From the NCBI GenBank assembly GCA_023053545.1, contig JAKZAN010000007.1, positions 1,178,001-1,242,000 of the forward strand: a stretch of DNA of 64,000 nt, written 5' to 3'. The position numbers and the translations under genes are program-made. Positions within the stretch are counted from its first letter, which is position 1; every line of letters begins with the position of its first letter. Under the pieces are notes generated by a model, which worked only from the letters and a program-made list of their open reading frames with translations, ran no database searches and was not told where the DNA came from. Source of the DNA: Lepidurus packardi (Eukaryota > Arthropoda > Branchiopoda > Notostraca > Triopsidae). This document shows, piece after piece, positions 40,101 to 53,077 of this stretch.

Positions 40101-40841
40101 CTTGACTGATAGGAGAAAAGATGGTCAGTAATTATAGGCTGTCGCAACGGTTTAAGTTTTAGACAGCAAACTTATGAATAACGCATCTATGTCCATTTGT
40201 TATTCAACAGGTTGGGGAGCTTTCGAACCCCGAACTGCGCATCATAACCGATCAGCTGTCTAAAATCGAGTATGCTGGTAATATGATTTGTATCCTTCTG
40301 CTTTGTGCTTTTTGAAAACGAGACGAGCAACACTATAGGGTTATAAATCTTTGATAAATATATAAAAAAAAAACAGGTCAAGAAGCCCCCATTAAACGTT
40401 TATCTATCAAAGAACTATCACCAAGTACGGAAAACTACGTCACATACGAAGGCTCCTTTACCATGCCAGCTTGTCAGGAAACTGTCACTTGGCTTGTTAG
40501 CAACAAACCCATCTACATAACTAAGCAACAAGTGCGCATTGCTTCGTATTTAAACACTTTTATCCCCAATGTCTATTTCAATGACTAGTTATACGCTTTG
40601 AGGCGACTACGACAAGGGGATCCCAAAACTCCTTCTGCGCCGATGGCCAATAACTACAGACCAATTCAACCTTCCTATCACCGGCCGCTTCGCACAAATA
40701 TCGACTTCACTGCTCGGGAGGTAAATTACATTTCCAGTAAACCTCACCTGACTAATCTATCCCCTTTATTGTCAGGGCAAAGCCTGCGTTTCGATGCAAA
40801 AAGAAGTTTACTACCAGGCCAACAACTTTTGGCAGCTCTAA
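34143..40841 (+). CDS. CA10: Carbonic-anhydrase-related protein, CA10/CA11 type (acatalytic, secreted)
   Basis: Coding exons: 34143-34266, 36387-36437, 38471-38607, 39622-39813, 39906-40001, 40211-40277, 40377-40531, 40589-40720, 40776-40841; 339 residues (human CA10 is 328). Exon 1 encodes a signal peptide with core SLVGLFLLLFC, so the product enters the secretory route; an in-frame ATG at 34215 would give a shorter, more typical signal peptide. The mature part is an alpha-carbonic-anhydrase fold: WWTYEGISGPAFWG, RRQSPINVDP, GGPLSYRY, GSEHTV, NKPIYITKQ, NYRPIQP and RTNIDF are all family hallmarks. Of the three zinc-binding histidines of CA II, the first is Ala145 and the third Gln170; only His147 remains, so no CO2 hydration is expected. 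In vertebrates these proteins are neuronal ligands (neurexin binding); the same role here is inference. The last exon, ending in YYQANNFWQL, fits the family tail. Intron 1 and 2 are about 2 kb each and hold no recognised gene. Confidence 0.94.
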
Positions 40842-43800
40842 GAGCGCTTTCGTGCTAAATTCCGAAAGTTTACCATTTTAGCCAATGTGTAGTACGTTAG
40901 ACAATTGCAGCGACACGAGGAATCCTGCCAAGATAGGCAAGAGTTTCAGGAAGTGCTCTATTCCAAACGTCTATGTGATCTGTTCTCAACGGTAAAGGAT
41001 ATTCCGACGCTTGACAGTCCGCGGAGGACGTTGCTAAAGTGCTTATTGGCTCTCACCTAATTTCAAAATAGTTTACATGCAAAAATGAGAGTTGATCATT
41101 TCCAACGCAAAGTTGGTATAGGACAGTTTACATGTCGTGTGCTTTCACTCTAGTGTCCATTACAAAGAGGTATGTTGTACTCGAGAGCAGATATTACAAT
41201 AGATATTGTGATCTCTCGGTCAGAGGCGTAGCTACGTGGACGTACAGTACCCTATTTCCTAGCATTTGTTCTCTGGATAGGTCCGAAAAAGTCGAAACCT
41301 TTTCTTATTTACATACATTGTGTGCCAGGAATTTTATTTGTACATTGCAAAACGTAGGATCAAAGCATATTTAAAAAACCGCAGCTTATTTCATGTAGTT
41401 CCAAACGAATTTCCATTGACTAACATATTAAATTTGCACATTTCTAATTTGTTACGCATTGGAGGAGGAAATCTAAGTTTTTAGAGCTAGTTACTGTTAT
41501 GTTCTACTTTACTGTTAAAGATTTTCTAATTAATATGTGCTAAGGTTAGCCAAAACTTGATACACGAGTTTTACCCTGCTGTCCACATAGACCGAGCTAT
41601 TTCTACATGCTAAATGCTTGTGTGATGTAGCTGAGTTTTACACGTGCTCTAACGTGACTCGAATAGTACAAACAAGTTTAACAAGGCTCGAAGCCATTCT
41701 CTCTCTAGAATAAATTTGAAAAATTGTTTTTTACTGTTTCATAACTGGCCTTTCTAACCGTTGCCCATGTCCCTCATTTTTACTTATCTCTCAGTTCAAA
41801 AGCTACGGGAAGTTACAGCTCTTCGAGACTTGAATGGTGTTCTTATAATATGCTTTTGCGCACCGTATTCTTTCATAGTAACCACAGTTTGTAGGTAAAA
41901 ATAAGTTATACAAGTTTTGCTTTTCAATTTCGCGGGGACAAATTGCGAAGGGTTTGTACTAAGAGTTGCTTGAAGGAAAGCTTAGAATTCCGACAACCGA
42001 CTACTTCTTACGACATGATCTGTCTGCGATGTCGCTAGAGCTAGCAACAGGGCCAAAGAATAACTTGAAGTGTTTGAGATAGTTTTCGTAAACTAACTTT
42101 GTTGGGACAAGCTGCGCGTTTCCATAGAGCATTTACTAAAGCTATGATATAAATACGGGATTGTTCGATAACACACAAGAGAATTGTGTAATTATGCATG
42201 TCATTAAGTCTATTATCCGCAAACTAGAGGAGGTAAACATATACTAGAGGAAAAGTAATCTTCGTAAGATATGGGGACTAAACTCGTTTTTTTAACGCGG
42301 CATTCACACACCAACTAATACTATCAGTCATCATATAACAACGAATGATGGTCGCCCAAAGTAGGAACAGGGCCAAGAACTAAACTGCCTCTACAAAAAA
42401 GTGGAATGGCTTATCACGAGAAAGAACGCCATGAATAAAAGATAAAGGGAAAAGTCCAGAAGAGCCGACTGAGAAGCAAACGGTTGTTAAAGCTCAGCCA
42501 GACGGAGAACAGAGTAGTGTTAAATAAGCGTTACATTTTCTGGCTTCAAATGTCTAGAACGTTATCAAAGCCTAATATCCGGCAAGTGTGAACGCTCCAG
42601 GGATACTCCAATTGTGAAACAAGACAACTCTGTAATTTCTACTAACCAGTACGAATTTGTCAGGAGACCTGAACTGCTTTCTTTACGTTCGGTCCTAGTC
42701 TTACACCTGGTACGAAAATATGTAAACGCTGCTTTACAATTTCGTAAGTTTCACTGAACTCACGCAAGTGTTTGATTAAGAGAAAATAGCGGTGCTACTG
42801 ACAAAAAGCGGGCGAGTGAAAGACACAACAACCGAAAAGGTAAAATTAGATTAATAAAAAATGAAGCACGACAAACGGTGCCAAATCTTGGATGAATCAT
42901 AACGCAAGCATGTTATGGGTAAAAGTTTTTGTGTTACTTTTTCTGAGACCCGCCAACAAGATACGGGTGCATCATTCACTACCCAACCCCAATCGATAAT
43001 AGGATAATTTTCATAAATACTTGGGCCGGTCGATAAGGTCACGGAAATAGCATATCCACTGGTCTGAAGCGTTATAGGAATTTTTCGAGCCAGTTATTGT
43101 AGCCCAATCACTAAAAATGGGTGCCATGACGCAGTTTCACTTGGCCCTTCCCGACGTATAAACACCATTTTGAAATGGTATCCGCTGGGTCTGAGGAGGT
43201 GTAGCCCCAGTTTCGCGCTAAACGAAAAAAAAAAAAGAAATGTCTGTTATCCGAAAGTTAAGATCTCTGTAGAAGACTTGGCCTCGATATTTAAGTATCA
43301 GCCGTACATTGGGTTTTATATAGAAATTCACTATTTAATTTACCTGTGTTCCATGACATTGGCATCGTCACAATTGGGAAAAAAAGCGTTCAAATAAATG
43401 ACTGCGTCACGTATTCAAGGGCACTTTATCGCCATCTTTGGGTGTTTCCTGCACGTACCAACCCCATCGTCATCAAGTTTGTTTTCATTTTCGAGCAATG
43501 TTATTACGGTGCCGCACGCACAAAATTTGCAAATGGAAGTTTGCTAATTGCTTCTGTTGATTGCACTGCGTTTTTAGCCATGCTACCATTGTTTTTCTGT
43601 ACCAACATCTAGGTATGAAACAAAACCAAATTATGGCATTGCCATAATTTGGTTTTGTTTCATACCTAGATGTCATTGCCATTTGGCAATAATACTAGGA
43701 CTGAAAAATACCGAAAACCCAGTGGGCAATTGAAGTGAAATTAGGAAAATAGATCAGCGGAATTACAGGCGCACAGTTAGTTTGTAGCTTTACATGAATA

Positions 43801-44113
43801 TATAATGTACTCACGATTGCACACGTTTGCTATTTAGCGCAAACGTATCTGTAGAGCTCGAACACCAACACTTCCTCGCGTACTCAATCGCGCTCCAGAG
43901 TTTATTGCGATAGGTAGGTCTGCACTAGCATCCAATCGTTGTGACATGCTTTTCTGTATTGGCGAGCCTAGTTGGTCGGTGTGTGTTGTAGAGTGTTTTG
44001 TTCTTGTCCTAGTTATGTGTGTCCCACTCTTGTGTACTTGTAGCCCCCTTTCAATAAAGGTTATTTCGCCGTCGAATTTTTTCTTTTCTTACAATATTTT
44101 AATTTTTTAAAGG
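40842..44113. other. Intergenic region between CA10-like gene and ferroportin
   Basis: No coding exon seen. It should contain the 3' untranslated region of the CA10-like gene (an AATAAA lies at 41709-41714) and the 5' end of ferroportin. A 69-bp palindrome is present at 43605-43673. Another AATAAA at 44053-44058 sits 56 bp before the ferroportin start codon. The sequence TTTTTTAAAG just before that ATG looks like a splice acceptor, suggesting a 5' untranslated intron. Confidence 0.45.
43605..43673. repeat. Perfect 69-bp palindrome with 1-base loop
   Basis: Arms 43605-43638 and 43640-43673 are exact reverse complements of 34 bases around a single T at 43639. Right beside it, 43675-43690 is a smaller hairpin (ATTGCCA, 2-base loop, TGGCAAT) re-using the same ATTGCCA word as the centre of the large one. 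Confidence 0.93.
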
Positions 44114-46019
44114 ATGCCTGTCGGAATATGGAAAGCTTATACGAGTCGAGGACTCTCAGCATGGGGGGATCGCATGTGGAATTTTGCAGTTGGTCTGTTT
44201 ATGGCGGAGTTGTCTCCCGGTTCACTGCAGCTGCCAGCTATTTATGGATTAACGATATATCTCTGTGTAATATTTCTTGGGGGACCAGTTGGACGCTGGG
44301 TGGATAAAACTCCAAGACTAATAGGTGCAAAACTGTAATTCGACAAATTTTATAATTAGTCTCTCCCTTTTTCATGTTCCTACAATTTTCGACTGCTACA
44401 GCTGCACAAACATCGCTTGCACTTCAAAACGGATCTGTTCTTCTGTGCGCATCCTGCGTCTGCCTGACTCTTTACTTCAAATCGTGGCTCGAATCAACCT
44501 GGGCAGGATGGGCATTACCACTAGCTTGTACGGCGATAATTGTACTTGCTGGCATTGGAACTGTAGCTAGTTTAGCATCGTCGTTGTGTTTGAATAAGGA
44601 CTGGATTGTAGTACTAGCAGGCGGCGATCAAAGTTACCTAGCCAAATTAAACTCGCATTTTCGATCCATCGATTTATCCACGTACATTCTCGCCCCAATT
44701 CTCGTCGGCCAGGTATTCATCTCTGATTCATTTTGGCCAAACATAAACATTCGGTTTAGATAATAACCTGGACGTCGCTAGTCATTGCCGCTGTAGTTAT
44801 AGCGGCATGGAACCTCGTGTCTGTTTTCCTCGAATATTACTTACTCTTGAAGATTTATCTCCAGTTTCCGACACTAGCCGTCAAAAAAGGCATCGCGAAG
44901 CAAAATGAGTGTAATCCGGAAACCAATCCTGAAACTGATCCCTTGTCGGCGGAACAAGTTTCAGATGCGAACGAACAAGTACAAATACTTACATTTAAGA
45001 GCAAGATACACAACGCTTGGAGTCAAGCCATAATGAGCTGGGAAATCTACTGGTCTCAGTCGGTAAGGAATGCCGGCCTCGCTCTTGCTTCGCTTTATAT
45101 GACAGTTTTAGCGTTTGACACAATCACCACAGGTTGGCATAGTCAAACCAATTGAATGCTGCTCAAGTCTTGTTTTAGGTTACGCTTACTCACAACACGT
45201 CAGCGAATGGATTCTTGGAATTCTAACAGCTTGTGGAGCCTTGGTGGGATTATTAGGAAGCATATCGTTCCCTTATTTCGTAAAATGCATGGGTCTAGAA
45301 CGTACCGGCCTTTACGGGTTTTCAGCTGAACTCTTTTGTCTCGCGGCTTGCGTCATATCCATTTTTTTGCCCGGATCTCCTTTTCATCTATATGAGTCAG
45401 AAAATCTGAGTGATGCTGGTTTGGATTTTGCTTCTTCTAACTTCAGCGGAAGTATTGCATTCAACGAAGTTGACTCGAATCACGAGAATTCGTATGCCCA
45501 GTACATATCCATTGCTGTTATGCTATCAGGAATCGTCACCGCTCGATTCGGTACGTTACAATGTCGAAGCTTAACGGAATTAGATTTTTTAATGAAGATA
45601 TTTCTCCTAGGCCTATGGTTAGCTGACCTAAGCGTTACGCAAATTATGCAAGAAAATATTCCTGAAGATCAACGTGGCGCAGTGGGAGGTGTTCAAGATG
45701 CGTTACAAGCCAGCATGAATACACTAAAATTTGCCCTTGTCGCAGCCTTACCCCGGCCGGACATGTTCGGGTATCTGGTAGTGGCATCCTACTTGTTTAT
45801 ATTTTTCGGGTAAGGATTTGGACTTGCCAATAAGAATTTCTAACTTAAGACGTACATAGATGGGCTTTATTCGCTTCCTATTCGAGAACCGTGCGGGGTC
45901 ATCTCTTGCCTTTTCATCGGATTGTCTACGCAACACACGAAAAGGACCAACATCGCGTACCTCGTGACGGGGATTCGGACAAGCCGAAAGAGCTTGAAAC
46001 ATTTCAAGAATATTCCTGA
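44114..46019 (+). CDS. SLC40A1: Ferroportin, SLC40A1-family iron exporter
   Basis: Multi-pass membrane transporter that exports ferrous iron from cells. Coding exons: 44114-44324, 44402-44712, 44760-45132, 45179-45550, 45611-45809, 45860-46019; 541 residues (human 571). Family signatures in order: SAWGDRMWNFAVGLFMAEL in the first helix, GRWVDKTPRL, AQTSLALQNGSVLLC, KDWIVVLAGGD, NILAP-like YILAPILVGQ, YMTVLAFDTITTGYAYSQ, ERTGLYG, LPGSPF, DLSVTQIMQENI and GAVGGVQDA. Several hydrophobic helices alternate with a long polar cytoplasmic loop (about 200-260), as in the family. The cysteine that binds hepcidin in vertebrates (human C326, in GFDCITTG) is Thr295 here. The start is the first ATG giving a family-like N-terminus; it is short, without the about 25 extra residues of the human protein. 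No iron-responsive hairpin was seen upstream. The gene is convergent with the F-box gene, 292 bp away. Confidence 0.95.
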
Positions 46020-46023
46020 AGGA

Positions 46024-46029
46024 AATAAA
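46024..46029 (+). terminator. Poly(A) signal of ferroportin (AATAAA)
   Basis: AATAAA begins 5 bases after the ferroportin stop codon. So close a signal would give a very short 3' untranslated region; a later signal may be used instead. Confidence 0.4.
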
Positions 46030-46311
46030 TTGGAAAAATATTGCAACAATCCCGGTTCTCTATTATGGACTACCACTTCTGGGTTCTATAGTTGGTATTC
46101 ACCCGTGGAATGTTAATAACATTAAAAAAACAACCAATTATTATTAGATAATTAAAAACTTATTACAAAGAACCATAATATTCGTTTGGACGATTTCTTA
46201 AATGCGGTATAATTTCTTAACAGGAAAAGATAAAATTCAAAACATCACTATTCCCCATAGCAATTAAGCACAATGCAAAATATAGAGTGTGAGTAGATTA
46301 TGCTCATTTTT

Positions 46312-47357
46312 TTAATTTTTCGACTTCACATACACAGCACCGCCAGCCATTTTAGACCCGTAATGACCTGCCCAGAATTGCGTATCAGCACCGCCATGAT
46401 AAAATTTAACAAACCTAACTCCGCGTACATCTCTGAATGTGTGCTCAACCTGAAAGAGAAAAAAAAACTCATCTCAGACCATTTTTGCCAATGTGAATGC
46501 TACCACTATCACCTTGTGCCAAGTTGATCCTTGCCATTGCTCAACTGTTTGGCGAGATTCGAATTTCGATTCGACATCCAAAATCGGTTGACCTGAGTCG
46601 TCTAGTAGATCAACTTGTAGCTCATACACGCAACCGCAATCAAAGCGACCAGCATACCTGTGATTTATGCCGCTTACAAGATCACCGGTAAAAAAATACG
46701 GCTTTTACCAGTCCTCAATTGTTATTGAAAGAGCGTCCGCGTCAAGCAGTTCGGGTAGGATGCCTTCTTCAAACAGATCAATGACTTGTTCCTTAGAGCA
46801 CGAATGGTATGAAGTCGCAAAGCAATAGCAGCCATCTCTCTGGGTAACTTCAACGGGCAATTCGTCACATCCACCGGGTGGGTTTTCGACCTTAAAGCCA
46901 TCTCCTCCATGGGAAACAACCTCCCAGTTGTGCAGATTACCTAGTAATTGATGAACATGAGTAAGATTATGATAGAAACGTAATGCCGTTTACTTTGCCC
47001 ACTGCCGTTGCGTAAAAGCGAACGCCCGTAAGGATTTTTGAAGTAAGTCAAGGGATAAAATTTCCAGTCTAATTCTGCAATTAATGCGTCGTTCAATACG
47101 GGTAGAGGAATCTTATCCATCTTGCACTTGTCATACCATAGTACAGGATTCTCTATAATTTCTTGCCACGCCTTACAGACCAATCTACATGATCTCACTA
47201 AAGTTTTGCCATCTACCATACACAATATGTAGACAAGTAATTCTGGCGCAATAAAAATATCGTTTAGCTTTCGTCCATTCAAGTCCTCTGGGTCGTAGGG
47301 TATTCTTTCTTCTTTTTGCATAACTACTTTCTTAAGCGTCGGAAGAATAGAACCCAT
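46312..47357 (-). CDS. F-box protein with FBA domain (FBXO2/6/44 family)
   Basis: Substrate receptor of an SCF ubiquitin ligase. Coding exons in transcript order: 47357-46994, 46940-46709, 46657-46513, 46449-46312; 292 residues, matching the usual length of the group. The F-box lies at about residues 32-75 (APELLVYILCMVDGKTLV, CRLVCKAWQEII). The F-box-associated domain fills the rest: NWEVVSHGGDGFKVE, CFATSYHSCSKEQVIDL, DWYAGRFDCGCVYEL, WHKVEHTFRDV, FVKFYHGGADTQFWAGHYG. Some members (human FBXO2, FBXO6) bind high-mannose glycans for ER-associated degradation; others (FBXO44) do not. The C-terminal sugar-pocket segment reads FWAG rather than the YWKG I recall for FBXO2, so glycan binding is uncertain. 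The start ATG has a family-like spacing to the F-box. The gene is divergent from PRMT3 and convergent with ferroportin. Confidence 0.93.
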
Positions 47358-48607
47358 AACCTTTTAGCGGTATTTATATTTGTAGTACAAAAGGAAGGCA
47401 ATGAATCGTCAGATTCAGTAGAAGTCAACACTTTAACGCTTATAATAATGATTTTCCTTAGTTACAACAGTTATTCACAATAAACTATGCATTCACAATT
47501 GTACACAATAAACAATAACAACATCTTAGTATTCTAGCTGCCACACGCCCCCACGTAGCTAATTTAGCGTTTCGGGAGAAGCTTTTCTCTCGTTTTCAAC
47601 CAGTAGCTGCCACGTAGCGGTAACCTTTACTAAAAAAATATGCTTTTAGGGAGCGAGGGACGGGAATGGAGATGAAGAGCTATGCTCTTGAAGGAAGGGG
47701 GGAGTCCTAACTTAACCTAACCTAACTCCAATCAGACGTGAAAACTTGGTTCTATCATTTATGGAGCAGTTGGGACACAACTGCATAGCCACCTATCAGG
47801 AGCTACCTAGAAGCTCGTAGCAAAACCGGTTTCCGAAACACCTACAATTAGTAGCAGCTTGTCTCAACTGCTCCATAAACGGCAGAGCGACGTTTCCACA
47901 TCTCATTTAACTTGGGTTAGATTAAATTAGGTTAAGTTAGGGTAGGTTAGGTTAGGATTCCCCTCCCCCTTCTTGTTGAGCTTCTTAATAGGTGGCAGCA
48001 CGTACTGGTTGAAAACGTGGGGAAAACCTGCTACTGAAACGCGTCATTTAGTTACGTGTAGTATTAGAACCATCGAACATTTAAAGCGTAATAATTTATA
48101 AACAAGTTTCTACTGTAGCGTAAATTTTTGATTTACACTAACGGATTTCACACTAAAGAGGAGGAAAACTGGCCTGGGAAAAAGGTGTACACAGTTTTAA
48201 TTTAATTTAGATAGGATAGTTTATTTAAAGTGGGGATTTAGCTCGGGGCTTCTACAACAATCAAAACGGTAACTCCGTCTTTTACACTCGCGCGCTTTTC
48301 CTCTCGCTCCCTCTCTCTGACTCTCACTCTTGGCCTTTCACTGGCGTTCTCCTTGCCTCTCGCACGCCATCTGCCGCTACACTACCTTGCCCTTTTTTCC
48401 TCTGTGCGATAAATAGGCAAAATTGTTTAAGAAATTGGTTGAAAGTGTTGAAAGCCGATTTCGCCTTTGAAAATCTGGTTCGAATTTCGCTTTTTATACA
48501 CACCAAACCAACGTCAACGTCTAATGTTTTCGAGGAATGACCACGTGCTGTGTGACATTAATCAGTAGTCATCAGTTTGGATCAGCATATTCCATTTTGC
48601 GGTTGTA
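47358..48607. promoter_or_regulatory. Divergent intergenic region between F-box gene and PRMT3
   Basis: The two genes point away from this 1.25-kb stretch, so both promoters should lie in it. Its middle is occupied by a foldback element (47534-48058). A CT/TC-rich tract (TCTCTCTGACTCTCACTCTT, about 48301-48330) lies about 0.3 kb before the PRMT3 start. No coding exon was seen. Confidence 0.5.
47534..48058. mobile_element. Foldback / MITE-like element with long imperfect inverted repeats
   Basis: Two long arms are imperfect reverse complements. Matching landmarks from outside in are: CACGTAGCTAA (47552) with its complement ending at 48058; CGTTTTCAACCAGTA on both sides; GGGGGAGTCCTAA-type purine tract followed by CCTAACTTAACCTAACC (left about 47697-47727, right about 47934-47975); and ATTTATGGAGCAGTTG (47757) against CAACTGCTCCATAAAC (47865-47880). 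The 7-bp word TAGTATT stands just outside both ends (47527-47533 and 48059-48065) and may be a target-site duplication. No transposase frame lies inside, so it is non-autonomous. The CCTAA/TTAGG tracts resemble the arthropod telomere repeat. Exact ends are uncertain. Confidence 0.7.
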
Positions 48608-50903
<2,296 letters not shown>

Positions 50904-50981
50904 GGGTGTGTGGCATAAAAGCAGCTTTGTATTAGCCATTGACGATGACAGTGTCTTGATAATAATGAGACTCGTGTACTT

Positions 50982-52750
50982 TTACTGTTCTGCTTCATGT
51001 TGTATGATTTCCAGCACGAGAGAGTCGATAACGGGAACTGGTTTGTCGGCTATAGTTATAGCATCGCATAAAGTCTCAATGACTGTCGGATCAATGGGGT
51101 GGTCGTGGTGCACTTCGCCCCATATTTGACCTGCCTCTAGTTTCTGGTTGATATCAACTAAAAGCCTGATACCCACAGAATGTGTGATCACATCTGAAGC
51201 TTTAGTTCGTGAAGCTCCTAAAGCTCCGCTTATTTGCGCCAAAAGAAGCGCGTCAATGCCAACAACCCAACCCGAAATTCGTACAAGCAGTGGCGTGACG
51301 TAAATAGCCCGTCGTAGTACGGCCCAGGTATCTCCGTAGCAAAGTTCTTGAGCTATTTCGGCATCTACTCCTTGGATTTTTAGCATCTCTTGAAATTTGG
51401 CCAACGCGCTTTTATCGCTTAAAGTCTTCTTAACCATGAGTTCGCCTTCTTCTAAGCTCAACACTATGCCTGCCGACTGCAAGAGTATACTTCCTGAATC
51501 GGAAAACGAGTTTTACTTATTAAGTTTCTTCACTTTCAAACAAATATATCGATCTTGACCTTGAACCGAGACGAGCTCTACAATGTCACGTGGACCGCTT
51601 CCCTTCAAGGTTTGTATGGCTTCGTCAATCTCCAATGCGTTGCCGACGCTTTTACCTGCGATGAATTAATTAGTTGATTTGTATCGAAAGCTACCTTACC
51701 TATCGGATTTTCCATCCTAGTTAGAAGAGCGACAGTCTTAATTCCTTGCATGGTAGCGACTTGAACCTTATATAAACCTCGCAATTAAACTGAATCGTAT
51801 AAGGAACCGAGTCGCACGTACCATCATACGGGCCAATTCTTGAGCCTGTTTTTTTGATTTCATAAAAGCTGCGTTTCCTACTTTGACGTCTAAAACCAAA
51901 GCGCTTATACTTTCGGCAGCTTTCTTAGAAACGATGGAAGCTGACCAAGTTTTTAAAGTTACAGAAAGCCGCTCTGATCTGGCGAAAGGTGAGTATACCT
52001 GTGATGAGTTCAAGTCGATCCACAGTTGCTGTGACGTCCCTTGCGGCATACATAAGTCGATCTGCCGGTACCAATGATTCGGTTTGTCCGGCAATGAAGC
52101 ATCCCACTACTTCCAAAGCGCGTTTCATCTGGTCCGTATTGAGCGCAACGGTAAAGCCTATGATTTATACGTATAAGGACGCCACCGTAATTATATTCGG
52201 CAAGTGATGCTGCGCAACGTACCCGGAATGGATTCAAGTTTATCAAGAGTTCCGCCAGTGAATCCAAGACTGCGGCCGGACACCATTGGGACTTTTAGCC
52301 CACATGCTGCTAATGCAGGGGCCAATACCAAGGAGATTTTATCTCCGACACCTCCTGTACTAAAAATTTCTGACTATATTATAATAGGCTGGTCAATTGC
52401 ATGACCTACGGGGTAAGTTAAGACCAGTTTACCTGTGCTTGTCGACTAGAATTGGTTTCCAATCGTCGGGCCAGGAAAGGATTTCGCCTGTTTATGGGCA
52501 CAGTAAAACGTGTCTTGGTATTGAAAGTTGGGTTCGCTTACTAAACTGTTCTACCTGAAAGTGTCATTGCAGAAGTCAAGGCAGCTGATTCCTTCGAAGA
52601 AAGTCCGTTGAGATAAACGGCCATAAGGAAAGCTCCCAGTTGGACATGCTCAACCTGACCTGTCACTAAAAGCTTCACAAATCCAAAAATCTCTTCCTCA
52701 CTTAACTCTTCGTTGTCTCGCTTTTTCTGAATTAGTCGCGGAATGTTCAT
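50982..52750 (-). CDS. TYMP: Thymidine phosphorylase
   Basis: Converts thymidine and phosphate to thymine and deoxyribose-1-phosphate in pyrimidine salvage and breakdown. Coding exons in transcript order: 52750-52555, 52487-52433, 52359-52223, 52157-51999, 51940-51822, 51766-51700, 51655-51560, 51493-50982; 446 residues, typical length. Start [19 protein letters not shown] is the usual N-terminus. The phosphate loop [10 protein letters not shown] is at about 82-91, the family signature [17 protein letters not shown] at 111-127, and [17 protein letters not shown] with LITASIVSKK carries the expected catalytic Arg, Ser and Lys. The C-terminal domain shows the [11 protein letters not shown] and VGIRLLVD pieces. 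The donor after exon 7 is GTCAAG, weaker than the others, but the splice restores the family alignment. The gene lies in tandem behind POC1 and is tail-to-tail with PRMT3. Confidence 0.94.
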
Positions 52751-53077
52751 TGTGGAGTAGTCGTTCCTTCGCAACTTGTACCGTTGCCTGCCAGACCAGT
52801 CGAGTGACTGAAGACTCTTTTAGAACCACTTTCACATGAATGTTACAAAGCAGGACAAAAAGGCCTTGAACCCAACAGCGGTATATCGTCAGCACAGGAG
52901 TTCTAATCGTATAATCAAGTGCCCTCTATACAAGCCAATGTGGAGCACTGATAAGAAACGGAGTACTTTTTTTTGCAAGAATTTTTATTCGGGTAAATAT
53001 GTAGATCGATTGTTAAACAAGCTGGAATCGCGTAATTAGGTAGACAAATAGTTAGACAGGGAATGCAATTGTTCATT
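52751..53077. promoter_or_regulatory. Gap between thymidine phosphorylase start and POC1 stop
   Basis: 327 bp holding the POC1 3' untranslated region and poly(A) signal, and presumably the thymidine phosphorylase promoter. No core promoter motif could be assigned. Confidence 0.4.
52983..52988 (-). terminator. Poly(A) signal of POC1 (AATAAA on minus strand)
   Basis: AATAAA on the minus strand, 90 bp after the POC1 stop codon, at a normal distance for a short 3' untranslated region. Confidence 0.6.

Noticed and set aside
43700-44113. Iron-responsive element upstream of ferroportin (CAGTGG near 43720)
   Set aside because: Flanking bases do not form the required five-pair stem and bulged C, and the site is far from the start codon.
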